Assembly (NCBI GenBank): GCA_001648575.1
Contig: LQXN01000067.1
Span: forward strand, 1-64,000
Reading direction: 5' to 3'
From: Sutcliffiella horikoshii DSM 8719
Lineage (GTDB): Bacteria > Bacillota > Bacilli > Bacillales > Bacillaceae_I
Length of the DNA: 64,000 bases
The notes under the pieces were generated by a model. That model was not told where the DNA came from, made no database searches, and was given only the letters and a program-made list of their open reading frames with translations. The position numbers were made by a program, and so were the translations under genes. Shown piece by piece: positions 52,093 through 61,272 of the stretch (the stretch's first letter is position 1; the number at the start of each line of letters is the position of its first letter).

Positions 52093-53139
52093 ATGGAAAA
52101 TGTGAGATTGAATGTAGCTTTATTGCGGAGAAAGGTGCCAAACCTCACGAGTGCAGCTAAATCTGTCGGTTTAAGACCAGCAACAGTTTCAAATCTTTGC
52201 ACAGGAAAAATTCCTGTTGGAAGGGCAGAGGTACGCACCATTATCGCTTTAGCGGAATTAGCAGAATGTAGCTTGGATGATTTGATATTGAGAGGGGAGA
52301 AAGTAGACATGATTGAAACGAAAATAAAAGCAATCGACTTGTTTGCTCCATTGACAAAAGGAGGGACCAATGGCCTTGTTGCCCGCCCAGGAATGGGTCA
52401 ACTTGTAGTGTTGGCAGAGTTGTTTTATCGTCTTAAGCGTGATGGACATATTACACTTTTACTTTCACCCAAGGGAGAACACCCTGAAGTGCAAGACATC
52501 CTTGAGCATGTGGATTACACCGTTCAGACAACTGATGAAGCTTACAGTAAAATCATGGGAGTTGGAGCAAATCAAGAAATAGTTTTTGCTGCAGACCGTG
52601 GTCATGTAGCAAATGGGACCATCCAAGAGCTTCACGATAAACTTGAAAGTGTGGGGATGACGTCTGTTACAACATTCCTCCTTGATCTAAGTGGCCAAGT
52701 GGTTGATGAAGACCTTCCATATGGGCCATTAGAAACATTATGGCAATTTGATGCAGACCTTGCAGCAAGACATAAATTCCCAGCAATCAATCCGATACAA
52801 TCCACCTCATCCGTATTAGAGGGTGCTCACCTAGATCAACACCACTTATCCATCCAGCAACGCTCTCAAAAGCTCTTAAGACGATACCGTGAATTACGCT
52901 CACTTGTTCAAGTAAGAGGAATCGAATTACTTCCAGATACGGAGGTACAAACATTTAAAAGAGGGGAAAGATTAGAAGCTTACCTGACCCAGCCATTCTT
53001 TGTAGCGGAACAATTCTCCGGTATAAAAGGAGAAGATGTTGAGATGCAGGCGATGCTTGAGGATATTAGAAAAATCCTTGATGGTTCCTATGATTCTGCA
53101 GAGGTAGATTCCTTATCTTATATAGGTTCAATCAGATAA
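52093..53139 (+). CDS. HTH protein fused to degenerate F1-ATPase beta-like domain
   Basis: A 348-residue protein. Residues about 1-65 form a Cro/XRE-like helix-turn-helix (PNLTSAAKSVGLRPATVSNL and CTGKIPVG). Residues about 75-345 resemble ATP synthase beta. KAIDLFAPLTKGGTNGLVA aligns with KVVDLLAPYAKGGKIGLFG, followed by PGMGQLVV where the P-loop GVGKTV should be, so the lysine is lost. INPIQSTSSVL aligns with VDPLDSTSRIL, and YLTQPFFVAEQFSG, then EDIRKILDGSYD with the beta C-terminus. About 70 residues holding Walker B appear missing. ATG 52093 follows AGGAGGTGA; GTG 52084 lies inside that site. It is a single gene with an iteron array upstream. Probably a non-catalytic sensor/regulator; function unknown. 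Confidence 0.82.
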   Translation: MENVRLNVALLRRKVPNLTSAAKSVGLRPATVSNLCTGKIPVGRAEVRTIIALAELAECSLDDLILRGEKVDMIETKIKAIDLFAPLTKGGTNGLVARPGMGQLVVLAELFYRLKRDGHITLLLSPKGEHPEVQDILEHVDYTVQTTDEAYSKIMGVGANQEIVFAADRGHVANGTIQELHDKLESVGMTSVTTFLLDLSGQVVDEDLPYGPLETLWQFDADLAARHKFPAINPIQSTSSVLEGAHLDQHHLSIQQRSQKLLRRYRELRSLVQVRGIELLPDTEVQTFKRGERLEAYLTQPFFVAEQFSGIKGEDVEMQAMLEDIRKILDGSYDSAEVDSLSYIGSIR

Positions 53140-53157
53140 GGCCAAATTAATAGAGAA

Positions 53158-53186
53158 AAAAGAGCAGCACGACACTGCTCTTTTCC
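53158..53186. terminator. Bidirectional terminator between HTH fusion gene and DUF3131 gene
   Basis: AAAAGAGCAG pairs with CTGCTCTTTT across a 7-base loop, serving both converging genes. Confidence 0.85.
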
Positions 53187-53189
53187 TCT

Positions 53190-54566
53190 TTATTCTTTAA
53201 TCCCAAAATCCTCTAATTCCAGTAGATGTTCAGGATTTTTCCCAATTGGATCTTGGTGAAAATATTCTCTGATGACTCCACTTTTCAAATAATTGGTTAT
53301 AGAAGCTAGTATCATACCTTGATCCAATGAAAGGTAGGTATGAGCCACTTCACCGGTTTGAAGATTCACGGTGTCATAATAGCCATAATCATCTCCATTG
53401 AGACCCATATTCTTAAGCTTTAATAGATTTTCATATACTTCTTCAGGAGAATGATCTAAAGCGAGAAAGCTGGCATGAGGTGTGACAGTAGCGTTAGCTT
53501 CATATCCTTCTGCCCCAAGTACCGGAGCGCCAAACTCTCCATAGTTATTTTTGATAGCTGCCGGAGAAAATCCCCAAGCCTCCAAGTCATTTTCCTTCGC
53601 GTATAGTATTTGTCCTTGAACATGATGAGAGTTGTTCATGCCGAGTCCATTGACACCAAGTTCATTCTCTTTCATGACGAGACTAGGCATCAATGCTTCA
53701 AACATACTGCCTCCCCAACTAGGTACATACTTTATTCCTTCATATTCATAAATTCCTTGGTATACTGTGATACCGTCATACTCCTTTTTTTCACCGGTAG
53801 GAATTTGGGATTGCCAATCAAACTCAGGAGGGAAGGCACGGAACAGCTTCCACCAATGCTCCTCAGGTACATCTCCTTTTCCGATTGCCAAATAACTGGC
53901 CACACGGGGTTCCGTATATAATAGACCATAGTGATGAGGAGTCAGACTCTCCTTCGCCTTATCATAACCTCCATGAAGGTGGCCTACAGTAGGGTCATAT
54001 AGTGTGGAATAATCCATTTGCTCCACAAGAGGGTCCGTTAATTCTTTCAAGTTTTCAAAATACTGACCGGTAACAATCAGGCCGGCAGTCAACCACCCAT
54101 TATCGACGCTTGAGATGAACTGTCCCCAATCTGTTTTTTGCGATCCATCCTTCGTGAAATACCAATTATAATAAAGGCCGTTCCAGGTTTCCATTTCCTT
54201 CAGTGTGTGCAAGGTTTTTTCAAGATCTTGCTCTGCTTCTTTTTTTGTAACAAGCCCGAGTTCCACCCCAGAAACCATGCTTAACATATACATGGCAATA
54301 TTAGTAGGGGAGGTATGTTCCGCTTTCACCTCATTCTGTTCGAAGTCAACCCGATCCATGGTAAGTCCCGTATTTTCATCTGTATAATCCACAAAAAATC
54401 GAAACGTTTTTTCTGCCGTTTCTAACAGCTCTTCTTCCAATTCATTTGCAGGTTGGACAGCTGTGTTTATTGAATCGCCTTTAAAATAAAGATATAAACC
54501 GCCTGCAACAAGAAATATAAATAAGATAGAAACTGTTAGAATTACCCCGGTTAATTTTTTGATCAT
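53190..54566 (-). CDS. Membrane-anchored DUF3131/glucoamylase-like protein
   Basis: A 458-residue protein with an N-terminal signal anchor (about 7-28). The rest fits the GH144-like/DUF3131 glucoamylase fold: FVDYTDENTGLTMDR, NGLYYNWY (about 129-136), SVDNGWLTAGLIVTGQ (about 151-166), SWGGSMFEALMPSLV, and DDYGYYDTVN near the end. Such proteins hydrolyse beta-glucans. ATG 54566 is 21 bp before the first membrane helix. A palindrome lies just upstream. Confidence 0.78.
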   Translation of the reverse strand: MIKKLTGVILTVSILFIFLVAGGLYLYFKGDSINTAVQPANELEEELLETAEKTFRFFVDYTDENTGLTMDRVDFEQNEVKAEHTSPTNIAMYMLSMVSGVELGLVTKKEAEQDLEKTLHTLKEMETWNGLYYNWYFTKDGSQKTDWGQFISSVDNGWLTAGLIVTGQYFENLKELTDPLVEQMDYSTLYDPTVGHLHGGYDKAKESLTPHHYGLLYTEPRVASYLAIGKGDVPEEHWWKLFRAFPPEFDWQSQIPTGEKKEYDGITVYQGIYEYEGIKYVPSWGGSMFEALMPSLVMKENELGVNGLGMNNSHHVQGQILYAKENDLEAWGFSPAAIKNNYGEFGAPVLGAEGYEANATVTPHASFLALDHSPEEVYENLLKLKNMGLNGDDYGYYDTVNLQTGEVAHTYLSLDQGMILASITNYLKSGVIREYFHQDPIGKNPEHLLELEDFGIKE

Positions 54567-54597
54567 CCGCTCAACTCCATAAACTTCTTATTTTAGT

Positions 54598-54607
54598 GAA
54601 ACGTTTC
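54598..54607. promoter_or_regulatory. Palindrome GAAACGTTTC upstream of DUF3131 gene
   Basis: A perfect 10-bp palindrome within GTGAAACGTTTCGAC, 32 bp before the gene. It resembles part of a cre site but does not fit the 14-base consensus. The rest of 54567-54841 shows nothing I can assign. Confidence 0.35.
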
Positions 54608-54841
54608 GACAAAAATGTTGGAAACGCCTTCATTTCTGTAAAATATACCTTTATTCTAAAAGTAAAGCAATACATTTTCGACAAATACTAAATTTTCCAC
54701 GTTAACCCTTATGAGATAGTAAGAAATGCTTGTCATACTCCCGATCTTTTTGATATAGTAATATGTTGTAACTTCTTATATTAACAAACAAATTTGTTCA
54801 CAATGTAAATAGATAATTTAAAAAAGGTTATGGTGATAACA

Positions 54842-55801
54842 ATGAGTCAAGATTATAGAATATTATTGTATTATAAATATGTAGACATAGAGAATCCGGA
54901 AGAGGTCACGCAAGAGCATATAGAATTTTGTAATAGCCTTGGTCTGAAAGGACGGGTATTGATTGCGAATGAAGGAATCAATGGAACCGTTTCTGGAACG
55001 ATCGAACAGACAGATGCTTATGTAGAATATATGAATGCCCACCCGCTCTTTTCTGATATCACATATAAAGTTGATGAGGCAAGCGAGCATGTATTTCCTA
55101 AAATGAAGGTGCGTTACCGACCTGAACTTGTAACGCTTCGTTTGGAAAATGATATTGATCCACGTAAAACAACCGGCAAACACCTTAACCCGAAAGAATG
55201 GTTTGAAGCCCTTCAGCGAGAAGATACCGTCGTGATTGATGCACGTAATGATTATGAATTTGACCTTGGTCATTTCCGCGGTGCTGTAAGACCTGATATC
55301 AATACATTCAAAGAGCTTCCACAGTGGATTAAAGAAAACAAAAAAGATTTTGAAGGCAAAAAGATCCTTACGTACTGTACAGGCGGGGTTCGATGTGAAA
55401 AATTTTCCGGATGGCTGTTAGAAGAAGGTTTTGAAGATGTTTCACAACTGGATGGTGGAATTGTCACTTACGGAAAAGATCCGGAAGTACAAGGAGAGTT
55501 ATGGGATGGCCAATGCTACGTGTTTGACGAGCGCATCAGCGTTCCAATCAATCAGAAAGAACATGTGGTAGTCGGGAAGGATCATTTTTCCGGCGAGCCA
55601 TGTGAACGCTATGTAAACTGTGCGAATCCTGCGTGCAATAAGAAAATATTAAGCTCAGAGGAGAATGAACAAAAATATCTACGAAGCTGCTCCCATGAGT
55701 GCCGTGTAAACCCAAGAAACCGTTATATTATAGAACATGGTTTAACAGAAGAAGAAGTTAATAAAAGAATGAATGCAATTCAAGAAGAAGTTACAACCTG
55801 A
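54842..55801 (+). CDS. trhO: tRNA uridine(34) hydroxylase TrhO, rhodanese family
   Basis: A 319-residue protein. It has an N-terminal acylphosphatase-like region with [16 protein letters not shown], a rhodanese domain with the active cysteine in [18 protein letters not shown], and a C-terminal zinc-type cluster (CANPACNKK and CSHECR). TrhO hydroxylates U34 of tRNAs at the wobble position. ATG 54842 lies after GGTGAT and is preferred over ATG 54830. Terminator follows. Confidence 0.92.
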   Translation: MSQDYRILLYYKYVDIENPEEVTQEHIEFCNSLGLKGRVLIANEGINGTVSGTIEQTDAYVEYMNAHPLFSDITYKVDEASEHVFPKMKVRYRPELVTLRLENDIDPRKTTGKHLNPKEWFEALQREDTVVIDARNDYEFDLGHFRGAVRPDINTFKELPQWIKENKKDFEGKKILTYCTGGVRCEKFSGWLLEEGFEDVSQLDGGIVTYGKDPEVQGELWDGQCYVFDERISVPINQKEHVVVGKDHFSGEPCERYVNCANPACNKKILSSEENEQKYLRSCSHECRVNPRNRYIIEHGLTEEEVNKRMNAIQEEVTT

Positions 55802-55813
55802 TACTTTGTCGAA

Positions 55814-55848
55814 TAACCTGTTTCTCACTAGGAGAAGCAGGTTATTTT
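55814..55848 (+). terminator. Terminator after trhO
   Basis: AACCTGTTTCTC pairs with GAGAAGCAGGTT, followed by ATTTTTAT. Confidence 0.82.
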
Positions 55849-55948
55849 TATATAGAGATAGAAATACTTATCAAAAGGCCACGTTTTTCTTTTTTTATTA
55901 GAGGTAAGTAAATAGTAGCTGCATCAATAAAGAAAGGGGACTACATAC

Positions 55949-57334
55949 ATGGAATATCGAATAGAAAAGGATACAATGGGAGAGATAAACGTTCCAAAAG
56001 AAAAATTATGGGGAGCACAAACGCAAAGGAGTATCGAGAATTTTGCCATAGGTTCCGAAAAGATGCCAATTGAGATCATCCACGCATTTGCTTTATTAAA
56101 AAAAGCGGCAGCAATAAGCAATGAAAAATTAAACAAGCTTTCTAAGGAAAAAACACAAGCAATAACAAAAGCCGCAGACGAAATCATGAACGGAAGATGG
56201 GATGATCACTTTCCGCTATCTGTATGGCAGACTGGTAGCGGGACACAGTCCAATATGAACGTTAATGAAGTTATCGCCAACCGGGCAAATCAATTCTTGA
56301 AGGAGAACAATTCACGGGAACATATACACCCCAATGATGATGTCAATATGTCGCAAAGTTCAAACGACACCTTTCCGACTGCATTGCATATTGCCGGGGT
56401 ATTAGCTGTAGAAGAGCGCCTTCTACCCGCATTAATAAGATTAAAAGAAATCCTTTTCCAAAAGTCGCAAGCTTTCATGGATGTGATTAAAATTGGCAGA
56501 ACGCACTTACAGGATGCTACTCCACTTACGCTTGGCCAAGAAATAAGCGGTTGGCATCATATGCTTGTAAAAAGTGAGCAAATGATCATAGAGAGCCTTC
56601 CACATATGAAAGAGCTGGCTATTGGAGGTACAGCGGTAGGTACAGGTATTAACGCCCATCCTGAATTCGGGAAGATGGTGGCAGAGGAAATTTCTACACT
56701 TACCGAAAAGAACTTCATTTCAGCCACTAATAAATTTCATGCCCTTACAAGTCATGACCAAGTTGTTTATGTACATGGTGCATTAAAGGCGCTTGCGGCA
56801 GATCTTATGAAGATTGCCAATGATGTGAGATGGTTATCCAGCGGTCCTAGAAGTGGAATCGGAGAGATAACGATACCTGAAAATGAACCGGGAAGCTCCA
56901 TCATGCCCGGCAAGGTTAATCCCACTCAAAGTGAAGCATTAACGATGGTGGCAACGCAGGTCATGGGCAATGATGTGACAATTGGAATAGCTGCAAGTCA
57001 AGGCAACTTCGAATTGAATGTATACAAGCCTGCCATCATCTACAATTTTCTACAATCTGCAACCCTATTAACAGACAGTATGAACAGCTTTAATGATAAA
57101 TGCATAGCAGGATTGGAACCTAATCTTGAAAAAATAGCATTACATCTTCAAAATTCCCTGATGCTTGTCACATCTCTTAATCCGCATATCGGCTATGAAA
57201 AAGCTGCTCGAATTGCCAAGCTTGCCCATAAAGAAGGGACGACACTGAAAGAGGCTGCAACTAAATTGGAGTTGTTAACAGAAGAGGAATTTGATTCTTT
57301 GGTAGATCCAAGTAAAATGGTTCACCCACAGTAA
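55949..57334 (+). CDS. fumC: Fumarate hydratase class II FumC
   Basis: A 461-residue enzyme, the usual class II length. The fumarase signature [16 protein letters not shown] (about 316-331) and [19 protein letters not shown] are present, with the helical lyase-1 domain and [11 protein letters not shown]. It hydrates fumarate to malate in the citric-acid cycle. ATG 55949 follows AAAGGGGAC. Terminator follows. Confidence 0.95.
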   Translation: MEYRIEKDTMGEINVPKEKLWGAQTQRSIENFAIGSEKMPIEIIHAFALLKKAAAISNEKLNKLSKEKTQAITKAADEIMNGRWDDHFPLSVWQTGSGTQSNMNVNEVIANRANQFLKENNSREHIHPNDDVNMSQSSNDTFPTALHIAGVLAVEERLLPALIRLKEILFQKSQAFMDVIKIGRTHLQDATPLTLGQEISGWHHMLVKSEQMIIESLPHMKELAIGGTAVGTGINAHPEFGKMVAEEISTLTEKNFISATNKFHALTSHDQVVYVHGALKALAADLMKIANDVRWLSSGPRSGIGEITIPENEPGSSIMPGKVNPTQSEALTMVATQVMGNDVTIGIAASQGNFELNVYKPAIIYNFLQSATLLTDSMNSFNDKCIAGLEPNLEKIALHLQNSLMLVTSLNPHIGYEKAARIAKLAHKEGTTLKEAATKLELLTEEEFDSLVDPSKMVHPQ

Positions 57335-57341
57335 TTAACAA

Positions 57342-57375
57342 AGCCTGTTTGGAAAGCTGATTTCCAGACAGGCCA
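57342..57375. terminator. Bidirectional terminator between fumC and coiled-coil gene
   Basis: GCCTGTTTGGAAA pairs with TTTCCAGACAGGC (13 bp, one mismatch). Confidence 0.82.
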
Positions 57376-57381
57376 ATACCT

Positions 57382-57705
57382 TTATTTCTCTACAATTTCC
57401 GATTCACTGACCTTATCAATCTTGTCAACAAACATTTGAAATACCTTGCGTTTTTCATCTAATTCTTTTATGTACTGCTTCAGTTCATTGAACTTCTCTT
57501 CATATGGTCTATGATAAGATGTCTTGATGTTTTCTATAATTTCATCGTTGATGGTGGATTGTATCACTTGTTTGGTGATACTGAACTTTATCGAGTAAAG
57601 CTGAAGGTCAGATTTTACTTTTTCATACTCTTCATCAATCTCTTTCTTCTGTTTCAGCATTTCTTCTTTCCAATCCAATAAAGAATCCTTTACATACGTT
57701 TGCAT
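57382..57705 (-). CDS. Small coiled-coil protein, unknown
   Basis: A 107-residue charged protein. ATG 57705 follows TTGGAGGTAAAT. It is nearly all helix, with Lys/Glu/Gln periodicity and long coiled-coil stretches (KEEMLKQKKEIDEEYEKVKS, ELKQYIKELDEKRKVF). No family recognised. It is divergent from the sigma factor gene, about 195 bp away. Confidence 0.6.
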   Translation of the reverse strand: MQTYVKDSLLDWKEEMLKQKKEIDEEYEKVKSDLQLYSIKFSITKQVIQSTINDEIIENIKTSYHRPYEEKFNELKQYIKELDEKRKVFQMFVDKIDKVSESEIVEK

Positions 57706-57900
57706 ATTTACCTCCAATTGCATATTAATAACTGGTTGAGTATTATACCTATACTATTAAGGAATATAGTTACCTTTGTGGGGGTAATTTCATTTACATT
57801 ATAATTACAACGGACCAAACAAAAATTTTGATCACCCCGTATCTTTCTAGGACTGATAAAACGTTTATATAATAGAGTGGAGTTAAAGGAGTGTTTCTCA

Positions 57901-58584
57901 GTGAAAAGCGCAAACAAAAATGTGTTGGACCAAACCAGCTTGTATCAAGAAGAATTCCTTCAGCATAACTATCATAAATTGCTCCGATATTGTCTCTTTC
58001 TAACAAAAAACGAATGGGATGGAAGTGACCTTGCACAGGAAACGATGGCAAAAACCATTCAGCATTATAGTTCTGCAGTTATTAGTCAAAATCTACTCAA
58101 GAAAGTTGCTTACAACAAATGGATTGATATTGTACGTAAGCGTCAAAAAGAAACATTACAAGATGTTCTCAAGGAAGAGACATATCATCATCATTTGGAG
58201 AAAGCCCTCATCATTACAGATTTACTACTTGCAAATACAACACCAAAGCAAGCAGTGATCTTCTTTCTTACAGAAGCATTTGAATTTCAATCAGCTGAAA
58301 TCGCCGGCATGTTAGGCATGACAGAAGGGGCGGTAAAGGCTGCTTTGCATCGTTCGAGGAGGAGACTGGAGAAAAAAGAGCAATCTAGTGGTGAGCTTAT
58401 TGACGGTTTCTGGAGCCAAGAAGAAAAAGAGTTGCTACCACCTCTTTTTCAGGAAAGTCTGCAAGAAGAAGATCCTGCCGTCCTGATTGATGCCTTGCCT
58501 TCTATCTTCCAAAACAATGCCTTTGACACGACATACACACTTCCTACTCACACTCCGAGCAATGCATTTAAATGTGTTGCTTAA
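57901..58584 (+). CDS. ECF-like RNA polymerase sigma factor
   Basis: A 227-residue protein. Region 2 is YHKLLRYCLFLTKNEWDGSD plus LAQETMAKTI. Region 4 is FEFQSAEIAGMLGMTEGAVK plus AALHRSRRRLEK. A C-terminal tail of about 60 residues has no clear match. GTG 57901 follows GGAG at 9 bases and is preferred over TTG 57877. It lies 18 bp before clpP, with no gap for a terminator, so the two are probably one operon. No anti-sigma gene was seen beside it. Confidence 0.78.
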   Translation: MKSANKNVLDQTSLYQEEFLQHNYHKLLRYCLFLTKNEWDGSDLAQETMAKTIQHYSSAVISQNLLKKVAYNKWIDIVRKRQKETLQDVLKEETYHHHLEKALIITDLLLANTTPKQAVIFFLTEAFEFQSAEIAGMLGMTEGAVKAALHRSRRRLEKKEQSSGELIDGFWSQEEKELLPPLFQESLQEEDPAVLIDALPSIFQNNAFDTTYTLPTHTPSNAFKCVA

Positions 58585-58602
58585 TAAAGGAGGAAATGAA
58601 AC

Positions 58603-59187
58603 ATGAATACAATTCCTTATGTGATTGAGCAATCAAGTAAAGGAGAACGTTCCTACGATATCTACTCACGCTTGCTTAAAGACCGCATCATCATGATCGG
58701 GGATGAAATAAATGACCCAATGGCCAATAGTGTAGTTGCCCAGCTCCTGTTCCTGGCAGCAGATGACCCTGAAAAAGATATTTCCATCTACATTAACAGT
58801 CCTGGCGGATCCACTACTGCTGGATTTGCCATATTAGATACGATGCACTATATCAAACCAGATATCAGGACCATCTGCATTGGAATGGCTGCCTCTTTTG
58901 GGGCTATGTTGTTGATGGCGGGAACGAAAGGGAAGAGGCTGGCTCTGCCAAACAGTGAAATAATGATTCATCAACCACTTGGCGGTGCAAGAGGGCAAGC
59001 CACCGAAATTGAAATTTCCGCTAGACGCATCCTCAAATTGAAAGATGATCTTCATAGAATGATCTCTGAATATACCGGTCAACCAATTGAAAAAGTGGAG
59101 CGCGATACCGACAGAGACAATTTCATGACAGCAGAGGAAGCAAAGAAATATGGGATAATTGATGAAGTAATTACAAAGGGATATTAA
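58603..59187 (+). CDS. clpP: ATP-dependent Clp protease proteolytic subunit ClpP (paralogue)
   Basis: A 194-residue serine peptidase with the full triad: Ser98 in [10 protein letters not shown], His123 in IMIHQPLGG and Asp172 in [18 protein letters not shown] is also conserved. The GMAASF sequence replaces the usual GMAASM. ATG 58603 follows AAAGGAGGAA. It is coupled to a sigma factor gene, unlike the usual stand-alone clpP, so it may be a second ClpP. Repeats follow its terminator. Confidence 0.92.
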   Translation: MNTIPYVIEQSSKGERSYDIYSRLLKDRIIMIGDEINDPMANSVVAQLLFLAADDPEKDISIYINSPGGSTTAGFAILDTMHYIKPDIRTICIGMAASFGAMLLMAGTKGKRLALPNSEIMIHQPLGGARGQATEIEISARRILKLKDDLHRMISEYTGQPIEKVERDTDRDNFMTAEEAKKYGIIDEVITKGY

Positions 59188-59193
59188 GAAATT

Positions 59194-59605
59194 AGGCACA
59201 CCGCATAACATGTGGTGTGCCTCAGTGTGTAGACAAAGTCTTTAATCTTCAGGAACATGTAAGACCCATGTTGATCGTAGTGGAAGGCGCGCAGACTCCA
59301 GCGGGAGGAAGGGACAAGTAAGACCCCGCAGGCAAAGCCGAGGAGGCTTACGGACCGCCAGCAGGAAAGCGAAGCGCCTGGAACGAAGATCAACATGAAA
59401 ATGCAATTCAAAAGATGATTAGAGTTTGTCAACAGTCTGGGGCACACCTCTTAGCATGTGGTGTGTCTTAATTCGTAGCCAAAGATTAAAAATTTTGCAA
59501 TTCTCTAGTTGATCGCAGAGGAATGAACGTAGCTCATGCAGCGGAGATTAACTGTTCAAAAAGATAATCTAACTAGTGCATAACACTTATCCTGGGGTGT
59601 GCCTA
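59194..59605 (+). repeat. Two tandem repeat elements (copies H and I) among three terminator copies
   Basis: First terminator AGGCACACC..GGTGTGCCT at 59194-59222. Element H is 59223-59439 with outer ends CAGTGTGTAGACAAAG and GTTTGTCAACAGTCTG. Second terminator GGGCACACC..GTGGTGTGTC is at about 59440-59467. Element I (about 59471-59586) is a strongly shortened or decayed copy (TTCTCTAGTTGATCGCAGAG near its left end, GGAGATTAACTG). Half of a third terminator, CTGGGGTGTGCCT, is at about 59592-59604. The gap between clpP and the TetR gene is filled by this. Confidence 0.82.
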
Positions 59606-60190
59606 ATTTCTTTCTTTACCCACTATTCCGTAAAACAGTATATTGGAGATGTCTTCAGTTAGAGGGAGAATTTTTGTATAAACTTCCTCCCGTTGCATAT
59701 AGTCTTTCAACATATGTATATAGAAAAAGATCGCTTCTTGAGAAATGTTCGGATCTACATGACCTTGTTGCTTTCCTTCTTCAAAAAGCTTTGCAAAGTA
59801 TGGAATTGCAGTTTCTTGGTAGATTTTCTCGATAACATTCCCTTGTTCGGCATATTCCTTCATCAGGAAATGATAGAATTCTTCATGAATCTGTTTGGAA
59901 GCTATCGTTTTATTAAATATAATCTGCTTTATTTTTTCTGGAAACGGTATGTCACTGGTGACAATCTTTTCAAAATCCCTTGTAGCTTTCATGACGTAAT
60001 ATTCAAATACATCTATGGATAATTTATGTTTACTCTCAAAATAATTATAAATCGTGACTTGTGAAACATTCGCTTTATGGGCAATCTCAGAAATCGCCAC
60101 TTTTTGAATGCCATACTCCATAAACAGAGAAAGGGCTGCCTCTAAAATATCCTGTTTTTTTTGCTCTTTCCGGCGTTTAAAACCATCCAT
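59603..60190 (-). CDS. TetR-family regulator
   Basis: A 195-residue repressor. The N-terminal HTH is ILEAALSLFMEYGIQKVAIS plus EIAHKANVSQVTIYNYFESKHKL. The C-terminal domain binds ligand and dimerises. ATG 60190 follows GGAGGTG and is preferred over GTG 60199. It is divergent from the ABC exporter genes, with a bipartite operator between them, so it likely represses the transporter and itself until a drug binds. Confidence 0.88.
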   Translation of the reverse strand: MDGFKRRKEQKKQDILEAALSLFMEYGIQKVAISEIAHKANVSQVTIYNYFESKHKLSIDVFEYYVMKATRDFEKIVTSDIPFPEKIKQIIFNKTIASKQIHEEFYHFLMKEYAEQGNVIEKIYQETAIPYFAKLFEEGKQQGHVDPNISQEAIFFYIHMLKDYMQREEVYTKILPLTEDISNILFYGIVGKERN

Positions 60191-60242
60191 ATCTTTCACC
60201 TCCTCTTTATTTTAATCAAAAATATGTAATATAACAAACAAA

Positions 60243-60293
60243 ATAGTTCATAAACTCTTGTCAAAGATGTTTTTTATTTATATTATGAACTAT
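60243..60293. promoter_or_regulatory. Exporter promoter with flanking TetR operator arms
   Basis: Promoter TTGTCA (60258-60263), 17-bp spacer, TATTAT (60281-60286). Operator arms ATAGTTCATAA (60243-60253) and TTATGAACTAT (60283-60293) are perfect inverted repeats, one before the -35 and one over the -10. A dimer pair or loop could block the promoter. Confidence 0.75.
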
Positions 60294-60357
60294 ATAAGTT
60301 AAAATATTTCATAATTTTTCTGTGTGATTTTCATATCAGAAAAGGGGAGGGTCTGCT

Positions 60358-61272
60358 ATGACCATTTTAGAAATAAACAATTTAGGAAAATCTTTCGGGA
60401 AATTTACTGCATTAAACGGGGTCAGCATGAATGTAAACCGTGGGGAGGTATACGGTTTTATCGGACCGAATGGAGCGGGTAAATCGACAACCATCCGGAT
60501 ATTATTAGGAATTCTCAAAGCATCGCATGGAGAGGCCAAGATTTTTGGATTAGATGCCTGGAAGGATGCTGTAGAAATCCATAAAAGAATTGCCTATGTC
60601 CCAGGAGATGTGACATTATGGCCGAACCTTACAGGTGGAGAAGTAATTGACCTTTTCATGAAACTCCGAGGAGGACTGAATACAAGTAAAAAACAAGAAT
60701 TAATCGAACGATTTAAATTAGATCCATCCAAAAAATGCAGAACTTATTCAAAAGGTAATCGTCAAAAGGTAGCATTAGTAGCAGCTTTTGCATCAAATGC
60801 CGATTTGTTTATCCTTGATGAGCCGACTTCCGGATTAGATCCCTTAATGGAAAAAGTGTTTCAAGAAAGCGTCATGGAAGTAAAATCAGCGGGTAAAAGT
60901 GTTCTTCTATCCAGCCATATCCTATCTGAAGTGGAAAAACTATGCGATCGTATCGGAATTATCCGTCAAGGGAGCATCATTGAAACAGGTACCCTGCAAG
61001 AGTTGAGACACTTGACTAGAACAAATCTTCTCATAGAAACGAAGCAACCTGTAGAGGATCTACATTCACTTAAAGGTGTATATGAAATAGAACAAAAAGA
61101 AGCTTCCTTGAGTTTTCAAGTGGATTCAGATGATCTAGATGCCGTTATGAAACATATAAGCAATTTTGGATTAGTGAAGTTGGAGAGTTCCCCGCCGACT
61201 TTAGAGGATCTTTTTATGCGTCACTATGAAGGCAGCACTACCTCCAGTTTAGGAGTGGGAGGGGAATCTTGA
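60358..61272 (+). CDS. ABC exporter ATPase
   Basis: A 304-residue ATPase. Walker A GPNGAGKST (about 35-43), Q-loop in YVPGDVTLWPN, signature YSKGNRQKVALV, Walker B DLFILDEPTSGLD, and the switch His in LLSSHILSEVE. The C-terminal part is an exporter-type extension. ATG 60358 follows AGGGGAGGG. It partners with the permease that overlaps its stop. Confidence 0.93.
   Translation: MTILEINNLGKSFGKFTALNGVSMNVNRGEVYGFIGPNGAGKSTTIRILLGILKASHGEAKIFGLDAWKDAVEIHKRIAYVPGDVTLWPNLTGGEVIDLFMKLRGGLNTSKKQELIERFKLDPSKKCRTYSKGNRQKVALVAAFASNADLFILDEPTSGLDPLMEKVFQESVMEVKSAGKSVLLSSHILSEVEKLCDRIGIIRQGSIIETGTLQELRHLTRTNLLIETKQPVEDLHSLKGVYEIEQKEASLSFQVDSDDLDAVMKHISNFGLVKLESSPPTLEDLFMRHYEGSTTSSLGVGGES

Noticed and set aside
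54598-54607. cre site before the DUF3131 gene
   Set aside because: The palindrome GAAACGTTTC does not fit the 14-base cre consensus; kept only as a weak palindrome.
54863-55273. Minus-strand ORF of 136 codons inside trhO
   Set aside because: It is antisense to a well-supported gene, and its Ile/Phe/Tyr-rich translation is typical of shadows.
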